DNA of 64,000 nucleotides from Nocardiopsis alba DSM 43377 (GCF_000341225.1 NZ_ANAC01000013.1:186001-250000), one strand, 5' to 3'; shown: positions 16,800-26,284, counted from the first letter of the stretch. The notes: generated by a model from the sequence alone, not told the origin. Numbers and translations are program-made.

Positions 16800-17766
16800 G
16801 GACGAGGAGCACCTTCCCGACGACCCGACGCTCCTGGAGCGCCCGGTGCGCCTCGGCGGCCCGCTCCAAGGGCAGGGTCATCCCCACGTGCGGTCGGATC
16901 CGGCCCTCCCTGGCCTCCTCCAAGGCGAGTCTGGCCAGGTCGTTCCGGCCCAGGTTCTCCTCCCGTTGGATGTCGAACAGGCCCACGGTCTCGATCCGAC
17001 GTCGGGACGCCTCGGCCTCGTCGATCTCGACGATCTCCCCGTCGGTGGTGCCGTAGCTGACGAAACGTCCCCCGTCGGCCACGAGGGAGAAGGCCGACGC
17101 CCCCAGCGCCCCTCCGGCCCCGTCGACGACCACGTCCACCCCGGCCCCGCCGGTGATCTCGCGGACCCGGTCGTGCCAGTCGGGGGCCGAGTAGTCCACG
17201 GTCTCGACCGCTCCCAGGGCTCGGGCCAGTTCCCGCTTCTCCGGGCTGGACGCGGCGCCGATCACCCGGGCCCCCGCCAGCCGGGCGAGCTGCACGACCA
17301 GGCTCGCGGCGCCGCCCGCGGCGGCCAGTACCAGCACCCGGGTGTCGGGGAGGAAACGGGCGGAGCGCTCCAGGAGCATCGCCGTGGCTCCGTCGACCAG
17401 CAGGGCCAGGGCATCGTGGGGGGAGAGCCCGTCGGGCACCCGTACCAGGCCGTCCTCACGGACCACGACCCGCTCCGCGTATCCGCCCTCCTCCGTCTCG
17501 GAGAGCACGAGGGCTCCGACGAGGGAGGGATCGGCCTCCGGGCCGACCTCCTCGACCCGGCCCACCACGCTCGAACCCGGCACGTACGGAGGCTCGATCG
17601 GGAAGAACTCCCGGGCGAGGCCCCTCCGGATCAGGGTGTCGAGGTAGATGACGTTGGCCGCCTCCACCCGTACGGCCACCTCGCCGGGACCGGGCTCGGG
17701 CTCGGGGACCTCGTGAAGGGCGAGGACCTCCGGGCCGCCGAATCCGTCCACTCTCACCGCTCGCAT
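16795..17766 (-). CDS. Quinone oxidoreductase-type medium-chain dehydrogenase
   Basis: A 323-residue NADPH-dependent MDR protein of the quinone reductase group. The catalytic-fold part is residues 1-120 (MRAVRVDGFGGPEVLALHEVPEPEPGPGEV). The cofactor domain has LVLAAAGGAASLVVQLARLAGARVIGAASS and a closing GKVLLVP. Zinc-binding cysteines are absent, as expected for quinone reductases. GGAG lies six bases before the ATG. The promoter has a MerR/SoxR-like inverted repeat, which would fit a role in redox-cycling stress. The true quinone or enone substrate is unknown. Confidence 0.87.
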   Translation of the reverse strand: MRAVRVDGFGGPEVLALHEVPEPEPGPGEVAVRVEAANVIYLDTLIRRGLAREFFPIEPPYVPGSSVVGRVEEVGPEADPSLVGALVLSETEEGGYAERVVVREDGLVRVPDGLSPHDALALLVDGATAMLLERSARFLPDTRVLVLAAAGGAASLVVQLARLAGARVIGAASSPEKRELARALGAVETVDYSAPDWHDRVREITGGAGVDVVVDGAGGALGASAFSLVADGGRFVSYGTTDGEIVEIDEAEASRRRIETVGLFDIQREENLGRNDLARLALEEAREGRIRPHVGMTLPLERAAEAHRALQERRVVGKVLLVP

Positions 17767-17812
17767 CGCACACTCCGTGGTCCGTCGTTCGTCTTACAAG
17801 AACGACCCTCCT

Positions 17813-17836
17813 ACCTAAACCAATGTTGAGGTCAAG
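17813..17836 (-). promoter_or_regulatory. SoxR/MerR-like operator at the quinone reductase promoter
   Basis: Read leftward, TTGACC (17836-17831) overlaps ACCTCAAC-ATTG-GTTTAGGT, an inverted repeat matching at seven of eight arm positions. SoxR-type boxes have the form CCTCAA...TTGAGG directly after a TTGAC -35 box. A -10 box is weak (TAGGAG at 17 bases), which would fit an activator-dependent promoter. Confidence 0.5.
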
Positions 17837-17915
17837 GGGGAGGGGAGGATTCCCTCGGGGAACCTCGGAGACGACGGGGCCGCCGTGCGGGAGCACGACG
17901 GCCGGGGCGGAGCGA

Positions 17916-18809
17916 TCAGACGTGGACGTGCGACAACGCGCTGGGATGGCGGCGCAGGAAGCCCTCGATCGACTGGGCCGGATGCCCGGTCAGATCCGGC
18001 ACCGTGGGGGAGACCACGTCCAGCTCACCGGAGGCGATCGCCGCGTACGACGAGGCCCACCCCTCGACCGCCCACTCCGGGGCCCCGCTCGAGCGACGCG
18101 ACTCCAAGGCCTCCTCCCAGGTCTCGGGCACGTACCGGATCGAACGTCCGGTGAGCCGGCCCAGTCGCTCCACGGTGGCCCCGACCGAGAGCGCCTCCGG
18201 GCCGGTCACGTCGTAGGTGGTCTCCTCGGAGGCGGCGATCACCACGGGGTCGGTGAGCACGGTGGCGGCCACGTCCGCCACGTCGTCCCGGGACACCCAG
18301 GCGACGCGACCCTCTCCGGCCGGGCCGCGCACCACACCGTGGTCGTCCACCCAGGAGGGCATCAGATCCAGGTAGAGGGAGGGTCTCAAGAACGTGTACG
18401 GCACCCCGGTCGAGCGGATGTGCGCCTCGGTGAAGAAGTGCGTCCGGGCGAAGGTGAAGGTGGCGGCCGGTCCGGCACCCAGGAACGACAGGTACACGAT
18501 CCGGGACACCCCGGCCCGGACGGCGCCGTCCACCGCGCTGATGTGGGTGTCCATCCGATTCTCGGACTCGGTCGCCGAGACCAGGAACAGGGTGTCCACA
18601 CCACGACAGGCCCGTTCGAAGGCGGCGGTGTCCTCGTAGACGGCCATCGACGCGCTACTGCCCGGATACTCCGGGGCCCGATTGATATCGCGCACGATGA
18701 GACGCTGCCTGGCCCCGAGCCTGGCGATCCTGGCGGCCACGCGTCCGCCCAGGGCACCGGTGGCCCCGGTCACCCCTATGGTGTGGTTTGTCATGTGATC
18801 GTCGCCCAT
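17916..18809 (-). CDS. NmrA-like NAD(P)-binding protein
   Basis: An atypical short-chain dehydrogenase of about 297 residues. The dinucleotide motif is TIGVTGATGALGGRVAARI, followed by FLVSATESENRMDTHISAVDGAVRAGVSRIVYLSFLGAG, as in the NmrA/HSCARG and quinone reductase 2 (QorB) group. The catalytic Tyr-Lys pair of classical dehydrogenases is not evident, suggesting a redox sensor or a quinone reductase. The start is uncertain: ATG 18809 has AGGA nine bases upstream, while ATG 18794 gives the usual family N-terminus. It lies upstream of, and collinear with, the quinone reductase gene. Confidence 0.82.
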   Translation of the reverse strand: MGDDHMTNHTIGVTGATGALGGRVAARIARLGARQRLIVRDINRAPEYPGSSASMAVYEDTAAFERACRGVDTLFLVSATESENRMDTHISAVDGAVRAGVSRIVYLSFLGAGPAATFTFARTHFFTEAHIRSTGVPYTFLRPSLYLDLMPSWVDDHGVVRGPAGEGRVAWVSRDDVADVAATVLTDPVVIAASEETTYDVTGPEALSVGATVERLGRLTGRSIRYVPETWEEALESRRSSGAPEWAVEGWASSYAAIASGELDVVSPTVPDLTGHPAQSIEGFLRRHPSALSHVHV

Positions 18810-18876
18810 GACAGCCATCCTGGAGGAAGGCGGCGTGCCGAGCACTGATCGGCACGCGCCTTTTTGCGCCTTCGGG

Positions 18877-20160
18877 TCAGGGGGTGGTCCGCTCTTGGTG
18901 CGGCCCCTCGTCCCCTTCCGGGGCGGATGCGGGCGAAGGGGTGTTCACCCGCCGGTAGGACAGACGTCGGAGCAGGACCTCGGCCGGTCCGCGACGGCCG
19001 GCGCGCTCCATGCCGTAGGCGATCACCACGGTGACCAGCCAGACCCCGACCGCGTACAGGAACATCGTCCACGACGTCATCCAGGCGGCCAGACCCAGCC
19101 CCCAGGCGGACAGGATCGGCGCGCACAGGACCGACTGACCGAGATAGGCGGACAGGGAACGCCTACCGGTGGCGCTCAGAGCGGTGACCACCACGCCGGG
19201 TTCGCGGTCCCGGTTCTGGATCCGGTGCGCGATCAGGGCGATCAGCGCCACATAGCCGACACCGCAGAGGATGCCGGTGGTCATGTGCGGAAGGGTCAGG
19301 ATCTGGGCCTGCGTGGCGTTCAGGTCCAGCGCACCGACCTGGTACAGGGCGAGGGGCAGACCGCCCAGCCAGCCCACGGAGATACCGATGACGGCGGTCC
19401 GCCGCAGCAGGGGCAGGTGTGCACCGGGCTCCTCCAGAACGCGCATGCGCGCGGCCCGATAGCCGAAGAGGATCGCCGCGGGGATCGCGAGGCCGAACAC
19501 ACCCTGAAGGAGGGCGACTCCGGGCCAGACCGTGATCCGGTCCAGGGCGGCGGTGAGGAACGAGGGGTCGGCGATGCTGCCGGCGAGCGCCTCCATGCCG
19601 GCGGCGTCCTCGTCCGGCAGCGAACCGAGGAAGGGCATGGACAGGAGGCCGAGTACGGAGAGCGAGGCCAACAGACCGGTCAGGACCCAGCCCCACACCA
19701 GCAGGGTGGTCTCCCGGCGGCGGAGGAAGAGCCATCCCAGCAGCAGGCCGGCCACACCGTACGCGCCGAGCACGTCGCCCATCCAGAGCAGGAGGGCGTG
19801 GACCGCGCCGAAGGCGATCAGCCACAGGTTGCGGCGACGCAGCAGGGCCGCGACCGCCTTGGCGTCGCTTCCGGCCGCCTCTTGGCGACGGGCGAGCTGC
19901 ACCATCCCGTAACCGAAGAGGAAGGCGAACATCGGGTAGCTGCGCATGTCCACGACGACGATCGTGAAGAACTGCGCGATCCGGTCCGGGAGGTCCTCCG
20001 AGGGGGGATGCATGGTGGCGCCGCCGCTCGGTAGCGCCCACAGGTACCAGACCGTGTTGGCCAGCGCGATGAACAACAGCATGAAGCCGCGGGCGAGGTC
20101 GGGGGCGAGGGCACGTTCGGTGGTTCCGGTCGGACCGCGCGAGGCCGGGGGCCTGGGCAT
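18877..20160 (-). CDS. DUF418 multi-pass membrane protein
   Basis: A 427-residue membrane protein of the DUF418 family, function unknown. It starts with the typical segment ERALAPDLARGFMLLFIALAN and has about nine hydrophobic helices, a conserved ARRQ-rich cytosolic loop, and the C-terminal RRSLSAYLGQSVLCAPILSAWGLG domain with GPAEVLLRRLSYRR near the end. These features are shared with YeiB-type proteins. GGAG lies seven bases before the ATG. The gene is 67 bases upstream of the NmrA-like gene on the same strand. Confidence 0.88.
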   Translation of the reverse strand: MPRPPASRGPTGTTERALAPDLARGFMLLFIALANTVWYLWALPSGGATMHPPSEDLPDRIAQFFTIVVVDMRSYPMFAFLFGYGMVQLARRQEAAGSDAKAVAALLRRRNLWLIAFGAVHALLLWMGDVLGAYGVAGLLLGWLFLRRRETTLLVWGWVLTGLLASLSVLGLLSMPFLGSLPDEDAAGMEALAGSIADPSFLTAALDRITVWPGVALLQGVFGLAIPAAILFGYRAARMRVLEEPGAHLPLLRRTAVIGISVGWLGGLPLALYQVGALDLNATQAQILTLPHMTTGILCGVGYVALIALIAHRIQNRDREPGVVVTALSATGRRSLSAYLGQSVLCAPILSAWGLGLAAWMTSWTMFLYAVGVWLVTVVIAYGMERAGRRGPAEVLLRRLSYRRVNTPSPASAPEGDEGPHQERTTP

Positions 20161-20308
20161 GAGGGGCTCCGCTTTTCGAGATCTATCGTGAGATTCGATT
20201 CAACGCGAAACGGAGGGCGCCGCACAACGGGGACCGATGTGAGAAAACCCCTGAAACCCCCAGGGGCGTCCCCTAGGGGTCTCGGAGGTCGGGTTCCAGG
20301 TCGTGTCG

Positions 20309-21385
20309 TCAGTGGGAGCGGCGGGTGGCGGCCACCACCAGGTCGCGCAGCGGCCCGCGGGCGTCGTCGGCCAGCTCCGGGTGCTCCGTGGCGGCGAGCG
20401 CCTGTCCGGCGTAGTCCTCCACCAGGGCCTCGCAGGCGGCCAGGGCCCCGCTGGTCTCGATCAGGGAGCACATCCACTCGACCGAGGCCACCGACAGGTC
20501 GGGGGCGCCCAGCAGCTCACGGAACCGCTCGGCGTCGGCGCTTCCGGAGCGTTCGAGGGTCTCGGCCACGATCAGGGTCCGCTTGCCCTCGCGCAGGTCG
20601 TCACCGGCGGGCTTGCCCGTGGTGGTGGGGTCGCCGAACACGCCGAGCAGGTCGTCGCGGAGCTGGAAGGCGATCCCCAGAGGGATGCCGTAGTCGGTGT
20701 AGACCCCGGCCAGCTCCTCGTAGCGGCCGGCCAGCGCCGCCCCCAGGTGCAGCGGACGCTCCACCGTGTACTTGGCGGACTTGTAGCGCATCACCCGGAG
20801 GGCGGCCTCACGGGTGGCGGTGCCGCGCACCTGCTCCAGCGTGTCCAGGTACTGGCCCGCCATGACCTCGGTGCGCATCGCGTCGAAGGGGACGCGTCCC
20901 CGCTGGAGGGTGTCCGGGGCGAAACCGCTGGCCTGGTACATCTCGTCGGACCAGGCCAGGCACAGGTCGCCGATGAGGATCGCGGCGCCCTGGCCGAAGC
21001 CCTCGCTGTCACCGCTCCACCCCTGGTCGGCGTGCATCTTGGCCATGCGGCGGTGGGTCGCGGGCAGGCCGCGTCGGGTGTCGCTGTTGTCGATCACGTC
21101 GTCGTGGACGAGGGCGCAGGCCTGGAGGAACTCCAGGGAGGAGGCGGCCCGGATCATCCGCTCGTCACGGTCCGCGCCCCCGGCACCGCGCCAACCCCAG
21201 TAGGCGAAGGTCGGACGCAGGCGCTTGCCGCCGGAGACCATGGTCTCCAGGGCGTCCATGGCGGGGGCCAGTTCGTCACCGATCTCCAGCAGGCGGCCGC
21301 GGTGGTCGGCGCAGAAGACGGACAGTTCGCGGTCCACGTCGGATCGGATGACGGACACGGTCGAGAGGGCAGAGGAAGGGGCCAT
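20309..21385 (-). CDS. idsA: Polyprenyl (geranylgeranyl-type) diphosphate synthase
   Basis: Elongates allylic diphosphates with isopentenyl diphosphate, probably to C20, for terpenoid, carotenoid or lipid precursors. The 358-residue all-helical protein has GGKRLRP at about 52-58, the first Asp-rich motif in ALVHDDVIDNSDTRRGLPATHRR, and the second in FQLRDDLLGVFGDPTTTGKPAGDDL. It corresponds to the idsA2 position next to metF in mycobacteria. Product length cannot be fixed from sequence. Between it and the DUF418 gene (20161-20308) lies a C-rich inverted-repeat segment likely to terminate it. Confidence 0.9.
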   Translation of the reverse strand: MAPSSALSTVSVIRSDVDRELSVFCADHRGRLLEIGDELAPAMDALETMVSGGKRLRPTFAYWGWRGAGGADRDERMIRAASSLEFLQACALVHDDVIDNSDTRRGLPATHRRMAKMHADQGWSGDSEGFGQGAAILIGDLCLAWSDEMYQASGFAPDTLQRGRVPFDAMRTEVMAGQYLDTLEQVRGTATREAALRVMRYKSAKYTVERPLHLGAALAGRYEELAGVYTDYGIPLGIAFQLRDDLLGVFGDPTTTGKPAGDDLREGKRTLIVAETLERSGSADAERFRELLGAPDLSVASVEWMCSLIETSGALAACEALVEDYAGQALAATEHPELADDARGPLRDLVVAATRRSH

Positions 21386-21772
21386 ACCCAGCAGGTTAGC
21401 CGCTGTGGGGGAAGGGGGCTCTCCGGGTCCGTTCCGCCGCTCGGGTGTTACGGGTGGTGCTGTCGGGGCTGTGGGGACGAATGGTCGACCCTGTCACCAC
21501 GCTCCGTGATCGGGGCGGTATCAGTGAGAAGAAAAGTGAGCGTCCGGAATATGGACAAGAAGGGGCGTGGTCGGCTGGGTCTTCAATGGAGAAAGGGTGG
21601 CGGAACCCTCTGTCCACCAGGGGAAGCGTTTCCTTCTCAACGCCCCCGGGGTGGTATGTCCGTTTTCTGGTCGAGTCCATATGGTGGGACGTGAGACTGT
21701 CGGCGCATAAGTCGTCTCGCTATTCGGGACGTCGAGTCCGTCTCCGGAAAGGTCTGGCCTAGGCTGGTGTAC
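21386..21772. other. Divergent region idsA-metF
   Basis: This 387-base region is less GC-rich than its surroundings. ATATGGAC near 21547 and GTCCATAT near 21674 form a distant inverted pair. The metF -10 box lies at its right edge. I saw no riboswitch consensus and no gene. Confidence 0.4.
21760..21765 (+). promoter_or_regulatory. metF -10 box (leaderless)
   Basis: TAGGCT fits TANNNT and ends seven bases before the metF ATG, the spacing of leaderless actinobacterial genes. No ribosome site precedes that ATG. Confidence 0.6.
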
Positions 21773-22726
21773 ATGCTCGCTGCACCGACCCGCCCCGTGG
21801 CGCCCCGAGGGCCGGCCCCCAGGCCGCGCCATATCCGAGACCTGCTCGACTCGGGCGAGCCGCTGTTCTCCTTCGAGTTCTTCCCGCCGCGCAACGAGCG
21901 TTCCCAGGAGCGCCTGTGGCGGGCCATCCGCGAGATCGAGGCGCTCGGCCCCTCCTTCGTCTCGGTCACCTACGGTGCCGGTGGAGGCACCCGTGACCTG
22001 ACGGTGGAGACCACCGAGCGCATCGCCACCGACACCACTCTGATGCCGGTGGCCCACATGACCCTGGTCGACCACTCCGTCGCCGAACTGCGCCACCTCA
22101 TCGGCCGCCTGGCCGACGCGGGTGTCTCCAACATGCTGGCCGTACGCGGTGACCCTCCCGGTGACCCCGACGGCGAGTGGGTCAGTCACCCGAGGGGACT
22201 CACCTACGCCGAGGAGCTGGTCCGGCTGCTCAAGGAGAGCGGGGACTTCTGTGTGGGGGTGGCGGCCTTCCCCTACAAGCATCCGCGTTCGGCCGACGTC
22301 GAGATCGACACCGACCACTTCGTGCGCAAGTGCGAGGCCGGCGCCGACTACGCCATCACCCAGATGTTCTTCGACGCCGAGGACTACCTGCGTCTGCGCG
22401 ACCGGGTGGCCGCGCGCGGCTGTGAGGTGCCGATCATCCCCGAGGTGTTCCCGGTGGTGAAGCTGTCCTCCATCCCACGGTCCGAGAAGCTCTCGGGCGC
22501 CCCGTTCCCGCGTGAGCTGGCCGCCCGCTTCGAGCGCTTCGGCGACGACGCCGAGGCGGTACGGGCCTTCGGGATCGAGCACGCGCAGAACATGTGCGAG
22601 CGACTCCTGGCCGAAGGCGCGCCGGGCATCCACTTCATCACCTTCAACCAGTCCACGGCCACCAGGGAGATCTACCGCGAGGTCGCCGGGCATCGGGACG
22701 GGTCAGCGGGAGCCGCGCGACCATGA
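21773..22726 (+). CDS. metF: Methylenetetrahydrofolate reductase
   Basis: FAD enzyme that reduces methylene-THF to methyl-THF for methionine synthesis. The 317-residue TIM barrel has [21 protein letters not shown], the conserved [72 protein letters not shown] and a final [17 protein letters not shown]. All FAD- and folate-site segments are present. The start is the leaderless ATG 21773. The last 83 bases overlap the 3' end of the convergent acetyltransferase gene. Confidence 0.95.
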   Translation: MLAAPTRPVAPRGPAPRPRHIRDLLDSGEPLFSFEFFPPRNERSQERLWRAIREIEALGPSFVSVTYGAGGGTRDLTVETTERIATDTTLMPVAHMTLVDHSVAELRHLIGRLADAGVSNMLAVRGDPPGDPDGEWVSHPRGLTYAEELVRLLKESGDFCVGVAAFPYKHPRSADVEIDTDHFVRKCEAGADYAITQMFFDAEDYLRLRDRVAARGCEVPIIPEVFPVVKLSSIPRSEKLSGAPFPRELAARFERFGDDAEAVRAFGIEHAQNMCERLLAEGAPGIHFITFNQSTATREIYREVAGHRDGSAGAARP

Positions 22727-23252
22727 TCGCGAAGGGGCGGTCCGGGCTGCCCGGGAAGGAGAACGGGTCCATCACCTCGACGAAGCCGCACGAACGGTAG
22801 AGGTGACGCGCGGGGGTGGGGCCCGTACGGGTGGACAGCACCGCCGTACGTTCGGGTCGGTCGGCGCACAGCGCGTACAGGAGGCGCCGACCGATCCCCC
22901 GGTTCTGGGCCTCGGGGTGGACGTGGACCTCGGCGATCTCCCACGGGTCCCCCAGATGACGCCGCACCCGGGAGCCGAGCCCCCGTGAACGCATACCCTC
23001 GGTGACCACTTCGTGCCACCACTGGCCCTCGGCGCCGTGGAAGGCGTAGGCGAACCCGATGGCACGTTCCTCCCGCACCGCGACCAGACAGCGGAAGTCG
23101 GGGTAGTGGGCGTGCCCCCTCATCACGGCGGCGCGCCCCGGCAGCTGGCCGGGCGGCGGGTCCATGGCCGCCGTGTAGACCTCCAGGAGCGCCGGTACGG
23201 CGTGTGCGAACGCCGCGGGCGAGAGCTCGCGCAGCTCGATGTCGTCTATCAC
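22644..23252 (-). CDS. GNAT-family N-acetyltransferase
   Basis: A 202-residue acyl-CoA-dependent acetyltransferase with unknown acceptor. Motif A is [24 protein letters not shown], containing the CoA pyrophosphate loop RGIGRR. Motif B is [15 protein letters not shown]. The last 25 residues are Arg/Pro-rich and are read through the 3' end of metF, so the tail may be a recent extension. TAGTGT (23264-23259) ends six bases before the GTG, so the gene is probably leaderless. An SOS-box sequence lies about 100 bases upstream. Confidence 0.8.
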   Translation of the reverse strand: MIDDIELRELSPAAFAHAVPALLEVYTAAMDPPPGQLPGRAAVMRGHAHYPDFRCLVAVREERAIGFAYAFHGAEGQWWHEVVTEGMRSRGLGSRVRRHLGDPWEIAEVHVHPEAQNRGIGRRLLYALCADRPERTAVLSTRTGPTPARHLYRSCGFVEVMDPFSFPGSPDRPFAIMVARLPLTRPDARRPRGRSPWWPWTG

Positions 23253-23317
23253 GGGCCAACACTAGGACGTGTCGTGCCGTGACGCCCGGCCCCTCGCGCA
23301 CGCGTGGAGCGGTCGTC

Positions 23318-23346
23318 TTGACGGTTCGATCGAGGGAGTGTTAACT
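23318..23346 (+). promoter_or_regulatory. Possible rightward promoter before the SOS box
   Basis: TTGACG at 23318-23323 and TTAACT at 23341-23346 are 17 bases apart. The -35 is good and the -10 weak. Transcription would start near 23353 and run into the SOS box, with no coding gene downstream before the hairpin at 23400-23443. Confidence 0.35.
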
Positions 23347-23354
23347 GGTGCCCG

Positions 23355-23370
23355 TCGAACAGAGGTTCGA
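23355..23370. promoter_or_regulatory. LexA (SOS) box
   Basis: TCGAACAGAGGTTCGA is a perfect match to the actinobacterial SOS operator TCGAAC-N4-GTTCGA. It lies between the acetyltransferase and bldD. It is too far (about 100 bases) from the acetyltransferase start for simple repression and sits right at the predicted start of a rightward transcript. Confidence 0.7.
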
Positions 23371-23399
23371 TAGTCCGGCCGCCACGTGCGGTCGAGACC

Positions 23400-23443
23400 G
23401 GCGAGGCCGGGTCGGGGAGGGGAAGCCCCGGCCCGGCCTCGCC
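23400..23443. terminator. Hairpin downstream of the SOS box
   Basis: GGCGAGGCCGGG (23400-23411) pairs with CCCGGCCTCGCC (23432-23443), with an inner GGGG/CCCC stem. It is followed rightward by GTGTTCTC. It is the second hairpin past bldD on the minus strand, or the end of a short rightward RNA. Confidence 0.6.
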
Positions 23444-23470
23444 GTGTTCTCGGGGGTTCCGACACGACGA

Positions 23471-23506
23471 GAGCCGGACACGACCGGGTGCGGTCGTGTC
23501 CGGCTC
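23471..23506. terminator. bldD terminator
   Basis: A perfect 15-bp stem (23471-23485 with 23492-23506) around GGGTGC lies 30 bases beyond the bldD stop. Confidence 0.75.
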
Positions 23507-23535
23507 CTCTGTCTCGTGTCGTCGGTGGCCCGGGG

Positions 23536-24030
23536 TCAGAAGGCGTCGACGGCGCGGCGCGCCTCGGGGTCGAGCACGCCCCAGTTGATGAGCTCCTCGG
23601 TGAGGTCGCCCGGCGACTTGTCGTAGATGACCGCGAGTGAGCGCAGGTCCTCCTGACGGATGGAGAGCACCCGCCCGTTGTAGTCACCGCGCTGGCTCTG
23701 GATGGTGGCCACGTAGCGGGAGAGGGGTCCGGCCTTCTCCTGCGGGAGCTGCTGCATGCGCTCCAGATCGATGACCAGCTTGGGTGTCGGACCCAGAGGG
23801 GTCGGAGCGGCGCCGCCGGGCAGCAGCTCCGACATCGGCACCCCGTAGAAGTCGGCCAGCTCGGCCAGCTTCTGCACGGTGACGGCGCGGTCGCCACGCT
23901 CGTACGAGCCCACCACGACGGCCTTCCAGCGTCCGTGGGACTTCTCCTCCACCCCGTGCAGGGACAGGCCCTGCTGGGTGCGGATGGCACGCAGTCGCGC
24001 GCCGAGGGACTTCGCGTATTCGGATGGCAT
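23536..24030 (-). CDS. bldD: BldD, cyclic-di-GMP-responsive developmental repressor
   Basis: Master regulator that, bound to cyclic di-GMP, represses sporulation genes during vegetative growth. The 164-residue protein begins MPSEYAKSLGARLRAIRTQQ. The XRE helix-turn-helix (residues 9-67) contains GLSLHGVEEKSHGRWKAVVV and SYERGDRAVTVQKL. The C-terminal domain carries the ligand signature RxD-X8-RxxD as Arg114, Asp116, Arg125 and Asp128, at the same numbering as the Streptomyces protein. The third signature position (residue 127) is Glu rather than Asp. The start is ATG 24030, where family members begin. Confidence 0.96.
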   Translation of the reverse strand: MPSEYAKSLGARLRAIRTQQGLSLHGVEEKSHGRWKAVVVGSYERGDRAVTVQKLAELADFYGVPMSELLPGGAAPTPLGPTPKLVIDLERMQQLPQEKAGPLSRYVATIQSQRGDYNGRVLSIRQEDLRSLAVIYDKSPGDLTEELINWGVLDPEARRAVDAF

Positions 24031-24163
24031 CTTCTTGTCGCTCCCGGCCGTGACGGTGGCTGGCGTGGTGGGGGAGACGTCCGCTCGTACTCGGCGGGCC
24101 GCCTGGGCGGTCCAGCGGATGGTCACGGGGTGCAACCCCACCCGGTATTGGTTACAGACAGTG

Positions 24164-24193
24164 ACGGTAGAGGGGTGCCGGTGTCCAGGTCAA
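24164..24193 (-). promoter_or_regulatory. bldD promoter
   Basis: Read leftward, TTGACC (24193-24188) and TACCGT (24169-24164) are 18 bases apart. The start of transcription would be near 24157, giving a leader of about 125 bases containing a small GGGGT/ACCCC hairpin at 24127-24139. Confidence 0.6.
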
Positions 24194-24399
24194 GCCGTTG
24201 GGGTGAAACGCGACTAATCAGTGGCCAAACCGTGCGTAGGTGAGACGTCTCTCATTTCATGACCGGTCGGGACGAGTGAGGCGCGTTCGAGGGGTGGAAA
24301 GCCCGCTCCTACAGGGAATTTCGTGTTTCCCACCAATGGGGTGCGTATCCGGAGTGTCACGATACGGGTGCTCTTAGTCGGGCAATCCTCAAGGGCTTA

Positions 24400-24421
24400 T
24401 GTGACAAGCATCACACTGTGA
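24400..24421. promoter_or_regulatory. CRP-type palindrome between bldD and pyrR
   Basis: TGTGACAAGCATCACA (24400-24415) is a perfect TGTGA-N6-TCACA site, and TCACACTGTGA (24411-24421) overlaps it. It lies about 50 bases upstream of the pyrR -10 candidate and 370 bases from bldD. Actinomycetes encode Crp proteins that bind GTG-N6-CAC-type sites. Confidence 0.5.
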
Positions 24422-24467
24422 TTCTCAAGGCGTGGGGAGTGCCCGAAGAGGGAACCGTCGGCGCTGG

Positions 24468-24473
24468 TAGCGT
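24468..24473 (+). promoter_or_regulatory. Candidate -10 box of the pyr operon
   Basis: TAGCGT fits TANNNT, placing the start of transcription near 24480, just before the PyrR-binding hairpin. No clear -35 box is seen at the right distance. Confidence 0.45.
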
Positions 24474-24494
24474 GGGCCCGATCGACATCCTTTA

Positions 24495-25202
<708 letters not shown>

Positions 25203-25203
<1 letters not shown>

Positions 25204-26111
25204 TGCGCCACCTGCTCTCCGCCGGCGACCTCGACCGCGACGAGGCCACGCTCATCCTGGACACCGCAGCCGAACTCGCCCAGGTCGGCGATCGCGCGGT
25301 CAAGAAGCTCCCGACCCTGCGCGGGCGCACCGTCGTCAACCTCTTCTACGAGGACTCCACCCGGACCCGCACGTCCTTCGAACTGGCGGCCAAGCGTCTG
25401 TCGGCCGACGTCATCAACTTCTCGGCCAAGGGTTCCAGCGTCTCCAAGGGCGAGAGCCTGAAGGACACCGCCCTTACGCTCCAGGCGATGGGCGCCGACG
25501 GAGTCGTCATCCGACACAGCGCCTCCGGCGCCGCCCACCGGTTGGCCGGCTGGGTCGACGGATCGGTCCTCAACGCCGGCGACGGAACCCACGAACACCC
25601 GACCCAGGCCCTGCTGGACGCCTTCACCATGCGTTCCCGACTGGGGCGCCTGGAAGGGCTGCGCGTGGCCGTGGTCGGCGACATCCTGCACAGCAGGGTC
25701 GCCCGGTCCAACGTGCTGCTGCTCACCACTCTGGGAGCGCACGTGACCCTGGTGGCCCCGCCCACGCTGCTGCCGGTCTCGGTCGGCACCTGGCCCTGCG
25801 AGGTCTCCTACGACCTCGACGAGGTGCTGCCCAAGACCGACGTGGTCATGATGCTGCGGGTCCAGGCCGAGCGCATGCGCGACTCCTTCTTCCCCTCCGT
25901 GCGCGAGTACAGCCGCAACTACGGGCTCGACGGGGAACGGCTGGAGCGGATGCCCTCCGACGCCATCGTCATGCACCCCGGCCCGATGGTCCGCGGAATG
26001 GAGATCTCGGCCGAGGTCGCCGACTCTCCCCGCTGCACCGTCACCGAGCAGGTCGCCAACGGTGTCAGCCTGCGCATGGCCGTCCTCTACCTGCTGCTCG
26101 GCGGCTCCTGA
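25203..26111 (+). CDS. pyrB: Aspartate carbamoyltransferase catalytic chain
   Basis: Makes carbamoyl-aspartate, the committed pyrimidine step. The 302-residue protein has the carbamoyl-phosphate motif [17 protein letters not shown] near residues 49-65, the Lys loop [40 protein letters not shown] and [11 protein letters not shown]. No pyrI regulatory subunit is present, as in other actinomycetes. It is translationally coupled to pyrR through ATGA overlap. Confidence 0.96.
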
Positions 26112-26131
26112 CGGCGCCCCGCCTCGGGGAA

Positions 26132-26191
26132 GGTCCTCGTCCCGGCCCGAACACGGGTGACGGGACGGACACGAGGGACGCGCCGAGGACC
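26132..26191 (+). other. Structured pyrB-pyrC intercistronic RNA
   Basis: In the 173-base gap between pyrB and pyrC, GGTCCTCG (26132-26139) can pair with CGAGGACC (26184-26191), enclosing TCCCG with CGGGA and GCCCG with CGGGT. It is the only long gap in the first half of the operon and may set mRNA stability or pyrC translation. Confidence 0.35.
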
Positions 26192-26284
26192 CCGGTGAGG
26201 GGAACGGCCCCCGCGATCCCGCCCCGGAGCGCCGACCGCCGCACAGCACACGAACTTCACGAACACGAGAAAGCCGACATCTCC

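Noticed and set aside
23348-23626. 92-codon open frame starting at the SOS box
   Set aside because: It would run through two terminator hairpins and into the 3' end of bldD on the wrong strand, and has no ribosome site or domain.
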